From CAWKGV01 sp963849305 (GTDB lineage: Bacteria > Pseudomonadota > Alphaproteobacteria > Acetobacterales > Acetobacteraceae): DNA of 64,000 bases. Shown here one piece after another: positions 44,124 through 53,121 of this stretch (position 1 is the stretch's first letter; the number at the start of each line of letters is the position of its first letter). The notes below the pieces were generated by a model. It ran no database searches and had not been told where the DNA came from. It saw nothing but the letters and a program-made list of their open reading frames with translations. Location of the stretch: NCBI GenBank assembly GCA_963849305.1, contig CAWKGV010000023.1, forward strand, positions 186,001 through 250,000, written 5' to 3'. Made by a program: the position numbers and the translations under genes.

Positions 44124-46247
44124 ATGTTACCGCTTCAGCAATGTTCCGCTCTAGGATGGACGCTGAGGCTCGATAGGGTTTCTTGCGCGAGGTGTGCGAT
44201 CGTCACGACCGCTCACAACATTGCGGCGCCAACCCCATTCGCTGCCGGGGTGCCGCCGCTGCTGCGGATCGGCCTGTTCGGTCAGATGCACGTCGCAGAT
44301 GGCGCGGGCCGCTCGATGCTGCCAAGCACGCGCAAGGCGCGAGCCGTCCTTGCCGTCCTGGCGCTGGCATCACCGCGGCCGGTCCTGCGCGCTCAGCTCA
44401 CCGGCCTGCTCTGGAGCCGTCGAGAACGCGAGCAGGCACGCGCCTCGCTGCGGCAAGCGGTTTACGAGCTGCAGGACGCGCTAAAACCCACCGGCGTGGG
44501 CCTGCTCGAAGCCGGGCGCGAAGCGCTCGCTCTGCGCGATGCGGGCGTCTGGGTGGATGCTTGGCCACTGGTGCGCCGGACGCCGCCCGATCCGGCCGTG
44601 TTGGATTGGTGCCGCGCGCCCCTGCTCCAAGACCTGCGCTCCATTGATCCGGCGTTCGATAGTTGGCTGTCGACCGAGCAGGAGGCCATCACTCGACGCG
44701 CGCGCGAGATGGCCGAAGAACTGCTTTCGGCCTGCCAGGACTGCTCCGAGGCCCTGACCGCGGCGGCCCGATTGCTGCAAATCGATAGCGGCCATGAGGG
44801 CGCATGGCGCGCGCTGATCCGCGCCCACGCGGAGCGAGGCGACCGCGCCGCGGCCCTGGACGCGTTCGAGCGTTGCCGGGCCGCTCTCCTGGAGCGGAAT
44901 CAAATTGGGCCGTCCCGCGAGACGGAGGCACTGGTGGCGAGCATCCGCCATCCCGGTGCCCGCGATTGGCTGCCCACGGGACTGGCGGCTGCGATGCCTC
45001 AGCCGCCCGAGCCGCCGCAGACCACGGTGGCGGGTGTGCTTCGCGGCCTCAGGTCGCAGCGGGTCCGGCTCGGTATCGTCGCGCCGCGCGCAACAGAGGG
45101 CAGTCAGACCGATTGGCTCGCCGCTGGTCTCGCGGAAGAAATCACGATCGGACTTGCTCGGTTCGGCTCGATTTCCTGCGTCCCGTGCGGCTCGTTCCCG
45201 ATGGGCGGCGCGCCGCTTCTGACCCCCGAAATGTTCATCAAGCATTTCGATCTCGATTTCCTGCTGGATGGCCTTGTCCAGCGCAGTCGCGAACGCGTCC
45301 GCGTGTCGCTCCGGCTGATGGACGTGCGAGCCGGCGGGGAGGTGGTCTGGTCCACCCGCCTCGATCGCGACGCCGGCGATATCCTAAGCCTGCAGGACGA
45401 ACTCGCGGCCGAGGCCGTCGCTCAGATGGAGCCGGTCCTGTTGCTCTGGGAGAGCCCCGCGAGCCAAGTGCTTCGGGCCGGCAACCCCGCTGCGCGCGAT
45501 CTGCTTCGGCAAGCCATCGTGCGGTTCGTGGGCCTCGAGCGACCGGAGTTCGGCATCGCCGGCAACATGCTCGCCCAATGCCTGGCGCTCGACCCGAACG
45601 ATGCCAAGCCGCTGACATGGTTCGCCCACTGGCACATTTTCGCGCTCGGGCAGGGTTGGGCGGAAGATATCCCCGGTTCGGTGTCGCGGTTACGGGAGCT
45701 CGCGGAGCGCGCCCTGGCGCTCGATCCGAACGACGCGCGCGGATTGGCCCTGGCCGGGCACGTCCGAAGCTACATCGAATGCCGGCCAGAGGAGGGTGCC
45801 TCGCTGCTCGACCAGGCCGTCGCGGCGAACCCGAATCTGTCTCTGGCGTGGGCGCTCGCTGGTCTGGCGCGCACATACCGAGGACGGCACGATGAGGCGA
45901 TCCGCTTCATCAATCGCGCCCGGCAACTGGCACATAACGATCCGCTGGCGTTCTTCTTCGAGGGTGCCCTCGCGATTCCATACCTGCTGACCGGGGAGTT
46001 TGAGACCGCTCTCGATATCTCCCGCCGTTCGGTGCTGATCAACAACGGATGCAGCTCGGCCTTCAAGACCTATCTGGCCGTCCTTGGCCATCTCGGGCAC
46101 GAGGAAGAGGCGGCAGGCGCACGTCAGCGCCTGCTCGCGCTCGAACCAGGCTTCTCGGTTTCATCGGCGCTGGAACGATCGCCGATCCAGTCCGGCGAAG
46201 ACCGCGACCGTTACGCGGACGGTCTGCGCCTAGGTGGGCTCGCATAG
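44124..46247 (+). CDS. BTAD-domain transcriptional regulator with TolB/FlgO-like and TPR parts
   Basis: 707 residues from ATG 44124 (GTG near 44249 would trim to the first domain strand). The N-terminal OmpR-like winged helix (LLRIGLFGQMHVADGAGRSMLPSTRKARAVLAVLAL) and the BTAD bundle (ERDRAAALDAFERCRAALLER region, residues ~120-270) are as in SARP/AfsR-type activators. Then comes a FlgO-like domain (WLAAGLAEEITIGLARFGSISC, LDGLVQRSRERVRVSLRLMD, GGEVVWSTRLDR) often seen in CadC and adenylate-cyclase-like regulators. TPRs follow to the end. No ATPase domain. Likely a cytoplasmic, multi-domain activator. Its 3' end overlaps the convergent gene by 37 bases. Confidence 0.8.
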   Translation: MLPLQQCSALGWTLRLDRVSCARCAIVTTAHNIAAPTPFAAGVPPLLRIGLFGQMHVADGAGRSMLPSTRKARAVLAVLALASPRPVLRAQLTGLLWSRREREQARASLRQAVYELQDALKPTGVGLLEAGREALALRDAGVWVDAWPLVRRTPPDPAVLDWCRAPLLQDLRSIDPAFDSWLSTEQEAITRRAREMAEELLSACQDCSEALTAAARLLQIDSGHEGAWRALIRAHAERGDRAAALDAFERCRAALLERNQIGPSRETEALVASIRHPGARDWLPTGLAAAMPQPPEPPQTTVAGVLRGLRSQRVRLGIVAPRATEGSQTDWLAAGLAEEITIGLARFGSISCVPCGSFPMGGAPLLTPEMFIKHFDLDFLLDGLVQRSRERVRVSLRLMDVRAGGEVVWSTRLDRDAGDILSLQDELAAEAVAQMEPVLLLWESPASQVLRAGNPAARDLLRQAIVRFVGLERPEFGIAGNMLAQCLALDPNDAKPLTWFAHWHIFALGQGWAEDIPGSVSRLRELAERALALDPNDARGLALAGHVRSYIECRPEEGASLLDQAVAANPNLSLAWALAGLARTYRGRHDEAIRFINRARQLAHNDPLAFFFEGALAIPYLLTGEFETALDISRRSVLINNGCSSAFKTYLAVLGHLGHEEEAAGARQRLLALEPGFSVSSALERSPIQSGEDRDRYADGLRLGGLA

Positions 46248-46711
46248 CCGGACGGGCCGGCCAAACCGTGGAGCGCCGCCACGATCAACCCGATCCCCTG
46301 CGCATGCCAACGCTGCACCGCCTTGTGGTCCGCGCCGATGGCCGCGGCGAGCCGTCGCCACGGAAACAAGTAACGCTCGGTCGTGGGGCTCACCAGGCTG
46401 CGGGCGCCGACGATCCGGCGCAGTACGTAGCGGTCATTGGGGATTAGCTGGAGCCAGCCCATCGCCTCGTCCATGCGGGTGATCTTGGCGGCGGAGGGCA
46501 CCGCGGGGCGCACCCGCTGGTCCGACCAGCCGGAACTCTCGAGCGCGTTGCGCAGCAGGTCCAGCGAGGAACTGCGGAGCCTGGTGCTCCAGCCGGTATT
46601 CGGTAGGCAGAGCAGCGTGGTTCCCGCCTCTTCCAACCGCCAGGTCACGAACTGGGCGTCGATGATCTGCTCGTCCGCGCCGAGGGCGACGGCTGCGTGG
46701 GTCATGGTCAT
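46211..46711 (-). CDS. DUF6362-like DNA-binding-type protein
   Basis: 166 residues from ATG 46709-46711. The C-terminal half carries MDEAMGWLQLIPNDRYVLRRIVGARS and PWRRLAAAIGADHKAVQRWHAQGI, an HTH in which the last helix looks like a recognition helix. This pattern is typical of DUF6362 proteins found in alphaproteobacterial prophages and genomic islands. Role unknown. Followed on the same strand, 39 bases upstream, by another small HTH gene. Confidence 0.6.
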   Translation of the reverse strand: MTMTHAAVALGADEQIIDAQFVTWRLEEAGTTLLCLPNTGWSTRLRSSSLDLLRNALESSGWSDQRVRPAVPSAAKITRMDEAMGWLQLIPNDRYVLRRIVGARSLVSPTTERYLFPWRRLAAAIGADHKAVQRWHAQGIGLIVAALHGLAGPSGYASPPRRRPSA

Positions 46712-46750
46712 GCGTTGTCCTGTGCTTTTGGGGAAAGGGCCGGCGAGCGG

Positions 46751-47041
46751 TCAGCGCGAGAAGACCGGCAGCGGATAGGGGGTGTCTTCCAGCACCGTTC
46801 CCGCGGTCATCGCGCCCCAAGTGCGGGGATGCCCGGCGGGCAGCGGCTCGCGCGCAGGGTCGTCTGGCGGCGGCGTGAAGTCGGGTGGCGGCGGGCGGGC
46901 GCCGATCTGCTTGCCGCGCTTCATCACCGACCAGAGGTTCGCCCCAAGGGCCGAGGCGATCTCCGCCCAGCCCGCGCCTTCGGCACGAAGCTGTTTGATC
47001 CGGGTGTCTTGGGCATTGGTCCAGAGCAGCTTTTTCGGCAT
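46751..47041 (-). CDS. Small homeodomain-like HTH protein
   Basis: 96 residues. Residues ~5-45 (LLWTNAQDTRIKQLRAEGAGWAEIASALGANLWSVMKRGKQIG) form a Myb/GcrA-like helix-turn-helix. The rest is Pro-rich with PAGHPRTWGAMTAGTVLEDTPYPLP, a motif I associate with small accessory proteins near phage-type regulators in Acetobacteraceae. Probably a DNA-binding accessory factor. A promoter and inverted repeat lie just upstream. Confidence 0.6.
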   Translation of the reverse strand: MPKKLLWTNAQDTRIKQLRAEGAGWAEIASALGANLWSVMKRGKQIGARPPPPDFTPPPDDPAREPLPAGHPRTWGAMTAGTVLEDTPYPLPVFSR

Positions 47042-47080
47042 CGGCGGGCCTCAACCTGGAACATAGATCGAACATCCCGT

Positions 47081-47130
47081 TAGTTAGCTGCAATGACCAC
47101 CGTTCGTCAACCAGAATAACATATCTGGTT
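47081..47130 (-). promoter_or_regulatory. Candidate promoter and operator for the small HTH gene
   Basis: On the minus strand TTGACG (47110-47105), 18-base spacer, TAACTA (47086-47081). An inverted repeat AACCAGA-8-TCTGGTT (47109-47130) touches the -35 box, a typical repressor position. It starts 40 bases before the ATG at 47041. Confidence 0.4.
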
Positions 47131-47155
47131 AGATCCGATCCCACAGGGCCGCTAC

Positions 47156-47244
47156 CGTCATCCTCGGCGAATGCCGAGGATCCACGATTTCAGAGGCGGT
47201 ACTGCTTGGAAGTCGTGGATAGTGGGCCTTCGCCGACCATGACG
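47156..47244. repeat. Three-arm palindromic intergenic repeat, copy 1
   Basis: Ends CGTCAT/ATGACG; inner arm CCTCGGC-4-GCCGAGG (47162-47179); central ATCCACGA...TCGTGGAT (47180-47187, 47213-47220); third arm GGGCCTTCGCC region. The same architecture occurs at 62441-62525 with different inner stems, which means compensatory change and conserved shape. Confidence 0.65.
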
Positions 47245-47306
47245 AGGAGAGGTCGGAAACTAATGGTGGATGTCTTGTGCGGCGCGGAGTTGTCCGCCGA
47301 TTGGCC

Positions 47307-47335
47307 TTTTCTAGTTAGAAAATCTGACTTATAAT
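47307..47335 (+). promoter_or_regulatory. Promoter of the XRE gene with embedded operator, leaderless
   Basis: TATAAT at 47330-47335 is only six bases before ATG 47342, so the transcript would have almost no leader. A perfect inverted repeat TTTTCTAGTTAGAAAA (47307-47322) lies where the -35 region and spacer fall. This is what an autorepressed XRE regulator would have. Confidence 0.6.
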
Positions 47336-47341
47336 GCCCCC

Positions 47342-47674
47342 ATGAGCGACCCGCGCGCCATCGGCGAGCGCATTCGCGCCATCCGGCGCGAGCGCAGGAT
47401 CACCCAAGACGAACTGGCGGACGCCGTTGGCGTGTCGCGCAGCGCCGTGGCGCAGTGGGAAACCGGCCGCGCCGGCCAGGTCACCACCAATCTCGCCCGG
47501 ATCGCGCGGGCGCTGGACGTGGGGGTCGAGTTCCTGATGCAAGGCGCCGACCTGCGCGCGGCGGCCGAGGCGGCGACCGGCGACGAGCTGGCGATGCTGC
47601 GGCTCTATCGCGAGTGCTCGCCCGAAGACCGGCAGATCCTGTTGCGGACGGCCAAACGCCTGGCCGCCGGCTGA
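47342..47674 (+). CDS. XRE-family HTH transcriptional repressor
   Basis: 110 residues. Residues ~8-65 make a Cro/C1 HTH: IGERIRAIRRERRITQDELADAVGVSRSAVAQWETGRAGQ. A short oligomerisation tail follows. Similar to small phage and toxin-antitoxin style repressors, but no partner toxin is next to it. Its own promoter contains an inverted repeat that is a probable autoregulatory site. No ribosome site is visible, consistent with a leaderless mRNA. Confidence 0.85.
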   Translation: MSDPRAIGERIRAIRRERRITQDELADAVGVSRSAVAQWETGRAGQVTTNLARIARALDVGVEFLMQGADLRAAAEAATGDELAMLRLYRECSPEDRQILLRTAKRLAAG

Positions 47675-47748
47675 ACCGGGAAGCCAGGGTCCGTGGACGC
47701 TGACCACGCCGGACCCTATGCTGCCGCGCAACAACGGGAGGCGCGTCC

Positions 47749-49872
47749 ATGAGCGATGCGACACTGGTTCGATTGGAGCGCGAGGGCGAGATCGGCGTCA
47801 TCACCGTCGATTACCCGCCCATGAACGCGCTCGGCCCCGGCGTGCCGGAGGGCATCATCGACGCGCTCCGGCGGGCGGAAGCAGATCCCGCCATCCGCGC
47901 ATTGGTGCTGATCGGCGCCGGGCGCAGCTTCATCGCGGGGGCCGACATCCGCCAGTTCGGCAAGCCGCGCAACCGGCTGCCCCTGGGCCAGCGGGTATTC
48001 GATGTTCTGGACGCGAGCGCGAAGCCGGTGGTCGCAGCGATCCACGGCTATGCGCTCGGCGGCGGGTTAGAGATCGCGATGGCCTGCCATTACCGCATCG
48101 CGCTGGTGTCCGCGAAAGTCGGCCAACCCGAGGTGCTGATCGGCATTATCCCGGGCGGCGGCGGCACGCAGCGTCTGCCGCGGCTCGTCGGGCCGAAGGC
48201 GGCGCTGGAGGTGATCGTCTCCGGCCGACACGTTGCCGCCCCCGAGGCCAAGACGCTCGGGGTTCTCGACGAGGTGCTGCCCGCGAATGCCGCCCTGCGC
48301 GCCGAGGCGATCGCCTTCGCCAAGCGCATCGCCGATGCCCGCCCGCTGCCGCGCGTCCGCGACCGCGACGAGCGGCTGCGCGAGGCACGGGATGATCCGG
48401 GGATGTTCGATGCCATGCGCAAGAGCATCGCGCGCCGCGCGCGCAATCAGACCGCGCCCTATCATTGCATCCTGGCCGTCGAGGCCGCCTCCGCGCTTCC
48501 CTTCGACGCTGGGATCGCCCGCGAGCAGGAATTGTTCGCCGAGCTGGAAAACTCCGAGGAGGCACGCGCGCTGCGCTACGCGTTCTTCGCCGAGCGCGAG
48601 GCCGCCAAGCTCCCGGATATTCCGCCTACGATCACCCCGCGCGAGCTGCGCACCTCCGCGGTGATCGGCGCCGGGACGATGGGCGGCGGCATCGCCATGA
48701 GCTTCGCCGATTACGGCTATCCGGTCAGGATCATGGACGCGACCACGGAGGCGCTGGACCGGGGGATGGAGCGCATCCGCGCCAACTACGCGACCTCGGT
48801 TCGTCGCGGCAGCCTGACGGACGACGAGATGCGGCGCCGGCTCGCTCGCATCGAGCCGGTCGGCGGCTATGACGCGATCGCCGACTGCGATGTCGTCATC
48901 GAGGCCGCGTTCGAGGAGATGGAGGTCAAGAAGCCCATCTTCGCTAAGCTCGACCAGGTGATGAAGTCGGGCGCGGTGCTGCTCTCGAACACCTCCGCGC
49001 TCGATCTCGACCAACTCGCGGCCGAGACCAGCAGGGCGCAGGACGTTGCCGGGGCGCATTTCTTCAGCCCGGCCAATGTGATGAAGCTGCTGGAAGTGGT
49101 GCGCGGTGCGCGGTCCTCGCCCGAGACGCTGGCGAGCGTGATGGCGATGGGCCGCCGGATCGGCAAGGTTTCGGCGATGGCCGGCAACACCGATGGGTTC
49201 GTCGCCAACCGCTCGCGCGCGCCATTCAACACCGAGATGGTCATTTTGCTCGAAGAAGGGTGTTTGCCCGAGCAGGTGGATCGGGTGATGGTCGAGTTCG
49301 GCTACCCGATGGGACCGTTCGCCGTGGGCGACCTCGCCGGGCTCGACGTGGGCGCGGCCGGTCGCCGCCGCCGTGCCGCTGCGGACCCGAATTACCGCAA
49401 GCTGCCGATCGCCGATCGGATCGTGGAGCTGGGCCGCTACGGGCAAAAGACCGGCGCGGGCTGGTATCGGTACGAGGCCGGCGACCGAACGCCGCGACCC
49501 GACCCCGAGGTGGCGCGCATCATCAAGGAGACGGCGGCCGAGCTGGGCGTGAAGCAGCGCGGCTTCACCGATCAGGAGATTTTGCGCCGGCTGCTGTTCT
49601 CCTCGGTCAACGAGGCGTGCCGTATCCTGGAAGAAGGCAAGGCATACCGCGCCAGCGACATCGACGTGATGTGGCTGTATGGCTTTGGATTTCCCCGTTA
49701 CCGCGGCGGGTTGATGTATTGGGCCGACCAGATCGGCGTGCGCGAGGTCTATAACCAGATCGCCGCCTGGCACCAGGAGTTGGGCGAACGCTGGGCGCCC
49801 TCGCGGCTGTTGCGGGAGCTGGCCGATAGCGGCACGCCCTTGCAGGAGGCGAAGCCCGCGCCGATGCGGTAA
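47749..49872 (+). CDS. Bifunctional enoyl-CoA hydratase/3-hydroxyacyl-CoA dehydrogenase (FadB/FadJ-type)
   Basis: 707-residue fused beta-oxidation enzyme. N-terminal crotonase domain with oxyanion loops FIAGADIRQF and HGYALGGGLEIAMAC, and the catalytic Glu region QPEVLIGIIPGGGGTQRL. The second half is the NAD domain (VIGAGTMGGGIAMSFADYGYPV), then SNTSALDLDQLA, GAHFFSPANVMKLLEVV and a C-terminal helical pair with GFPRYRGGLMYWAD. It lacks a separate isomerase-type insert, resembling the peroxisomal multifunctional enzyme. The product needs etfAB-type dehydrogenase partners found elsewhere. Its end touches ycjX (TAATG). Confidence 0.92.
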   Translation: MSDATLVRLEREGEIGVITVDYPPMNALGPGVPEGIIDALRRAEADPAIRALVLIGAGRSFIAGADIRQFGKPRNRLPLGQRVFDVLDASAKPVVAAIHGYALGGGLEIAMACHYRIALVSAKVGQPEVLIGIIPGGGGTQRLPRLVGPKAALEVIVSGRHVAAPEAKTLGVLDEVLPANAALRAEAIAFAKRIADARPLPRVRDRDERLREARDDPGMFDAMRKSIARRARNQTAPYHCILAVEAASALPFDAGIAREQELFAELENSEEARALRYAFFAEREAAKLPDIPPTITPRELRTSAVIGAGTMGGGIAMSFADYGYPVRIMDATTEALDRGMERIRANYATSVRRGSLTDDEMRRRLARIEPVGGYDAIADCDVVIEAAFEEMEVKKPIFAKLDQVMKSGAVLLSNTSALDLDQLAAETSRAQDVAGAHFFSPANVMKLLEVVRGARSSPETLASVMAMGRRIGKVSAMAGNTDGFVANRSRAPFNTEMVILLEEGCLPEQVDRVMVEFGYPMGPFAVGDLAGLDVGAAGRRRRAAADPNYRKLPIADRIVELGRYGQKTGAGWYRYEAGDRTPRPDPEVARIIKETAAELGVKQRGFTDQEILRRLLFSSVNEACRILEEGKAYRASDIDVMWLYGFGFPRYRGGLMYWADQIGVREVYNQIAAWHQELGERWAPSRLLRELADSGTPLQEAKPAPMR

Positions 49873-51254
49873 TGCCGCCCGACGCTTCCACTCTGACCCC
49901 CGCGCGTCTCCTCGCCGAATTCCTGCCGGTACGCAGCACGGTTCGCATAGGCGTCACCGGACTGGCCCGGTCTGGGAAGACCGCACTGCTCACCTCCATG
50001 GCTGCCAATCTCATGGCGCTGGGCGCGGGGCGGCCAAGTCTGCCGGCGCTCGCGGGCCTGCTCAGCGGCCGAGGTCTTCGGGTCAGGCCGGCACCTGCCG
50101 CCGCCTCGGACGTGCCGCGCTTCGACATGGCCGCCCATCTCGCCGCCCTCGTCGCCGACCCGCCGCGCTGGCCGGAGCGGACCACCGCCGTCTCGCTGCT
50201 CGCGCTCGACCTCGATCTGGAGCGAGGCGGACTGCTCGCGGCGCTCGGGCCGCGCGAGCTGCGACTGGAGTTCCTCGACTATCCGGGCGAATGGCTGCTC
50301 GACCTACCGTTGCTCAACCAGGACTTCGCCACTTGGTCGGCGGCGACGCTGCGCCGCCTGGAAGCGCCTCAGACCGCCGCGCTCGCGCGGGCGTTCCTGG
50401 GCTTCGCCAATGGTCTGCCGACTGCGGCCGAGGCGGACGAGGAATTGGCCGGCACCGGGCATCGCCTTTACGCCACCTGCCTGCGCCGGCTGCGCGATGA
50501 GGCCGGGACCGCGTTCCTGCAGCCCGGGCGCTTCCTGATGCCGCCGCCGGGTCTCGCTCCACCCTGGATGCAGTTCTTCCCGATGCGCGGGCGCGGCCCG
50601 TTCGCGGCTCTCCTCCAGGCCCGCTTCGATGCCTATGTCGAGGCGGTGCGGCGCGACATGATCTCGCCTCTGTTCGGCGACATGGACCGGCTGATCGTGC
50701 TGGCCGACCTGCTCTCGGCCCTGCATCAGGGCCGCACGGCATTCGCCGATGCGCAAGCCGCGCTCGCCGCGGCGGCGGGCGCGCTGCGCTGGGGCCGTTC
50801 CTGGGGCGATTGGCTGGCCGCGTTGTCGCGGCTCACCGTGCCGCCGAAGGCCATCCGGCGGGTCGCCTTCGCCGCCACCAAGGCCGACCATGTCGCGGCC
50901 CGCCAGCGCGGCAACCTCGCCGCGCTCATGCGCCGCCTGGCCTCCGTTCCCGAAGGCGACGTGACGACCGCCGCTTTCGCCGTCGCCGCCGTGCGCTGCA
51001 CGGAAGATGCCGTGGAACTGCTGGCCGATCGTCCCGTTTCGGCGGTTCGTGGCCGGATCATCGGCGAAACCCGGCCCGCGCGCTCCTACCCCGGGGAGGT
51101 TCCGGACCTGCCGCCCGACGATGCGTTCTGGCAGCATCGCTTCCTCGCGCTGCCGGATTTCGAGCCGATGCGCCCGCCGGAGAACGGTCGTGGCGGCGTG
51201 CCGCACATCGGTCTCGATGCCCTGCTGGCTTTCCTGTTGTCGGATATCCTGTGA
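49872..51254 (+). CDS. YcjX-family P-loop protein
   Basis: 460 residues, DUF463 family. Walker A GVTGLARSGKTALLTSM at residues ~27-44 with a GTPase-like switch LEFLDYPGEWLLDLPLL. Later blocks DRLIVLADLLSALHQGR and VAFAATKADHVAARQR are the NKxD-like specificity region. A stress-linked inner-membrane-associated GTPase-like protein, best known from the E. coli ycjX-ycjF pair. Its stop overlaps the next gene's ATG (GTGATG). Confidence 0.88.
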   Translation: MPPDASTLTPARLLAEFLPVRSTVRIGVTGLARSGKTALLTSMAANLMALGAGRPSLPALAGLLSGRGLRVRPAPAAASDVPRFDMAAHLAALVADPPRWPERTTAVSLLALDLDLERGGLLAALGPRELRLEFLDYPGEWLLDLPLLNQDFATWSAATLRRLEAPQTAALARAFLGFANGLPTAAEADEELAGTGHRLYATCLRRLRDEAGTAFLQPGRFLMPPPGLAPPWMQFFPMRGRGPFAALLQARFDAYVEAVRRDMISPLFGDMDRLIVLADLLSALHQGRTAFADAQAALAAAAGALRWGRSWGDWLAALSRLTVPPKAIRRVAFAATKADHVAARQRGNLAALMRRLASVPEGDVTTAAFAVAAVRCTEDAVELLADRPVSAVRGRIIGETRPARSYPGEVPDLPPDDAFWQHRFLALPDFEPMRPPENGRGGVPHIGLDALLAFLLSDIL

Positions 51255-52118
51255 TGGAAATGATGGAAACGGAAGTCGAGCCCTTTCTTCGGTTGGAGCC
51301 GGAGACGGCGCCCCGGCTAGAGGCGTTGCCGGCGGTTCTGCCGCCGATGTCCGAACCCATGCGCCGGCCCCGGCTGCCGCTCGCCTTGCTCGGCATAGGC
51401 GTGCTGGTGCTCAGCCTACCCGCGCTGTGGGCGGCGTGGGTGGTCAGCGCGCTGTTCGACCACGGTGCCGGGCTGGGCTGGGCTGGAGCTCGCTGTGGTG
51501 CTGGCCGGGTTCGCCCTGGTCGGCGCCGGCATCGCCCAGGAAGTGCGCGGCCTGGCCGCACTGCGGCGCGTTGATCGGCTGCGCGCGGACCTCGCCAGCG
51601 GCGAGACCGAGCGCGTGGCGAGGGCCGCGCACCGCTGGCTGCGGGATCTGCCGCAACATGCCGGGCTCGTTCCCGCGATCGCCGCCGCCGATACGCCCGA
51701 GTCGATGCTGGGCCTGTTGCGCGCTGGGCCGGGCGCGATGCTGCTGGACGAAACCGACGCACTTGGGCGGACGGCGGCGATCCAGGCCGGCGCGATCGTG
51801 GCCGCGATTCCCTCGCCTGCGCTCGATGCGCTCGCCATGGGCTGGCGCGGGGTCCGGTTGGTCCGCCAGGTCGCCGCGCTGCACGGGATGCGTCCCGGCC
51901 TGACCGGGACGCTCGCGCTGTTGCAGCGGACAGTCATCGCGGCCGGCTCGGTCGCGGCGACGCAGCTGGTCGTGAACGTCGCCGCGCACGGGATCGTCTC
52001 GCACCCGCTGCTGCGCCATGTTATGGGGGATGTGGCCGGTGCTGGCGTGGCCGCGCGGCGCATGATCGTGCTGGCACGCGCCGCCGCCACTGCCTGCTCA
52101 CCCCTGCCGCCCGCATAG
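51254..52118 (+). CDS. YcjF-like (DUF697) membrane protein, frameshifted in a GGGCT repeat
   Basis: From ATG 51254 the first frame has the N-terminal proline-rich part and membrane helix ALLGIGVLVLSLPALWAAWVVSALF, then fails within (GGGCT)3 at 51470-51484. The second frame continues LELAVVLAGFALVGAGIAQEVRGLAALRR and a DUF697 domain to the stop at 52118, with IAAGSVAATQLVVNVAAHG and MGDVAGAGVAARRMIVLAR near the end. Four copies of GGGCT instead of three would restore one frame (about 289 residues). Slippage or sequencing error. Coupled to ycjX. Confidence 0.82.
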
Positions 52119-52234
52119 CCGCCGTAGGACGAGCCGCCCAATTGACGCTGGCCAAAGCGTCAGCCTATGGTCAGAGCCAATCATAACGGGCGCGGGCCGA
52201 ACGAGCCCGTCCCGACGCCCTGGGAGGTGAGCGT

Positions 52235-53116
52235 TTGGTTGATGCCGCGCGGCTGTTGCAGCTGATCGTTAATGGGGCGGCCTCCGGCTGCATCTACGGC
52301 ATCATCGCCCTCGGTTTCGTGCTGATCTACAAAGCCACCGAGCTGGTCAACTTCGCGCAGGGCGACATTATGATGCTGGGCGGCTTCGCCGCCTACAGCT
52401 TCGTCGCCCTGCTCGGGCTTAACTATTGGCTCGGCGCGGTGTGCGCCATCGCCGTCACCGCGGCGTTCGGCTTCCTGCTCGATGTCGTGGTGATCCGCCG
52501 GGTCATGGGGCAACCGCAATTCGCCGTGGTGATGCTTACCCTCGGGCTCGGCTTCATCTTCCGCGCCGCCGCCGGCATCGGCTGGGGCTATGACTCGGTC
52601 GGCTACACGACGCCGTTCACCAACAAGACGGTCAACATCCACGGCCTGGTGTTTGGTGCCGACAGCCTTTCGGTGCTTGGCGGCACCGTGCTGCTTTGCA
52701 TCGTGCTATACTTGTTCTTCAGCAAGACCCGGCTCGGGGTGGCGATGCAGGCCGCCTCGCAGAACCAGCTCGCGGCCTATTACATGGGCATTCCGGTCCG
52801 CACCGTGTTCTCGCTGATCTGGGCGATTGCCGCCGGCGTTTCCGCGCTGGCCGCGATCCTGCTCACGCCGATCTCGATGGTGGACGTCAACATGGGCTTC
52901 CTGGGCATCAAGGCGTTCGCCGCCGCGGTGCTGGGCGGGTTCGGCAGCATCCCCGGCGCCCTGGTCGGCGGCGTGATCATCGGCATCGCCGAGCAGCTCG
53001 CCGGTTTCTATCTCCCCGCTGGGTTCCAGGAGGTCACGTCCAACGCGGTGCTGCTGGGGACGCTGATCCTGCTGCCGCAGGGTCTGTTCGCCGAGAAAAT
53101 GGTCAAGCGGGTCTGA
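52235..53116 (+). CDS. Branched-chain-amino-acid-type ABC transporter permease (LivH-like)
   Basis: 293 residues, TTG start at 52235 with a textbook GGGAGGTGA site. Eight or so membrane helices: GAASGCIYGIIALGFVLIYKATELVNFAQGDIMM, then RRVMGQPQFAVVMLTLGLGFIF and GFLGIKAFAAAVLGGFGSIPGALVGG. Forms the membrane pore with LivM. First gene of the operon; 118 bases after ycjF. Confidence 0.93.
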   Translation: MVDAARLLQLIVNGAASGCIYGIIALGFVLIYKATELVNFAQGDIMMLGGFAAYSFVALLGLNYWLGAVCAIAVTAAFGFLLDVVVIRRVMGQPQFAVVMLTLGLGFIFRAAAGIGWGYDSVGYTTPFTNKTVNIHGLVFGADSLSVLGGTVLLCIVLYLFFSKTRLGVAMQAASQNQLAAYYMGIPVRTVFSLIWAIAAGVSALAAILLTPISMVDVNMGFLGIKAFAAAVLGGFGSIPGALVGGVIIGIAEQLAGFYLPAGFQEVTSNAVLLGTLILLPQGLFAEKMVKRV

Positions 53117-53121
53117 TCGCG

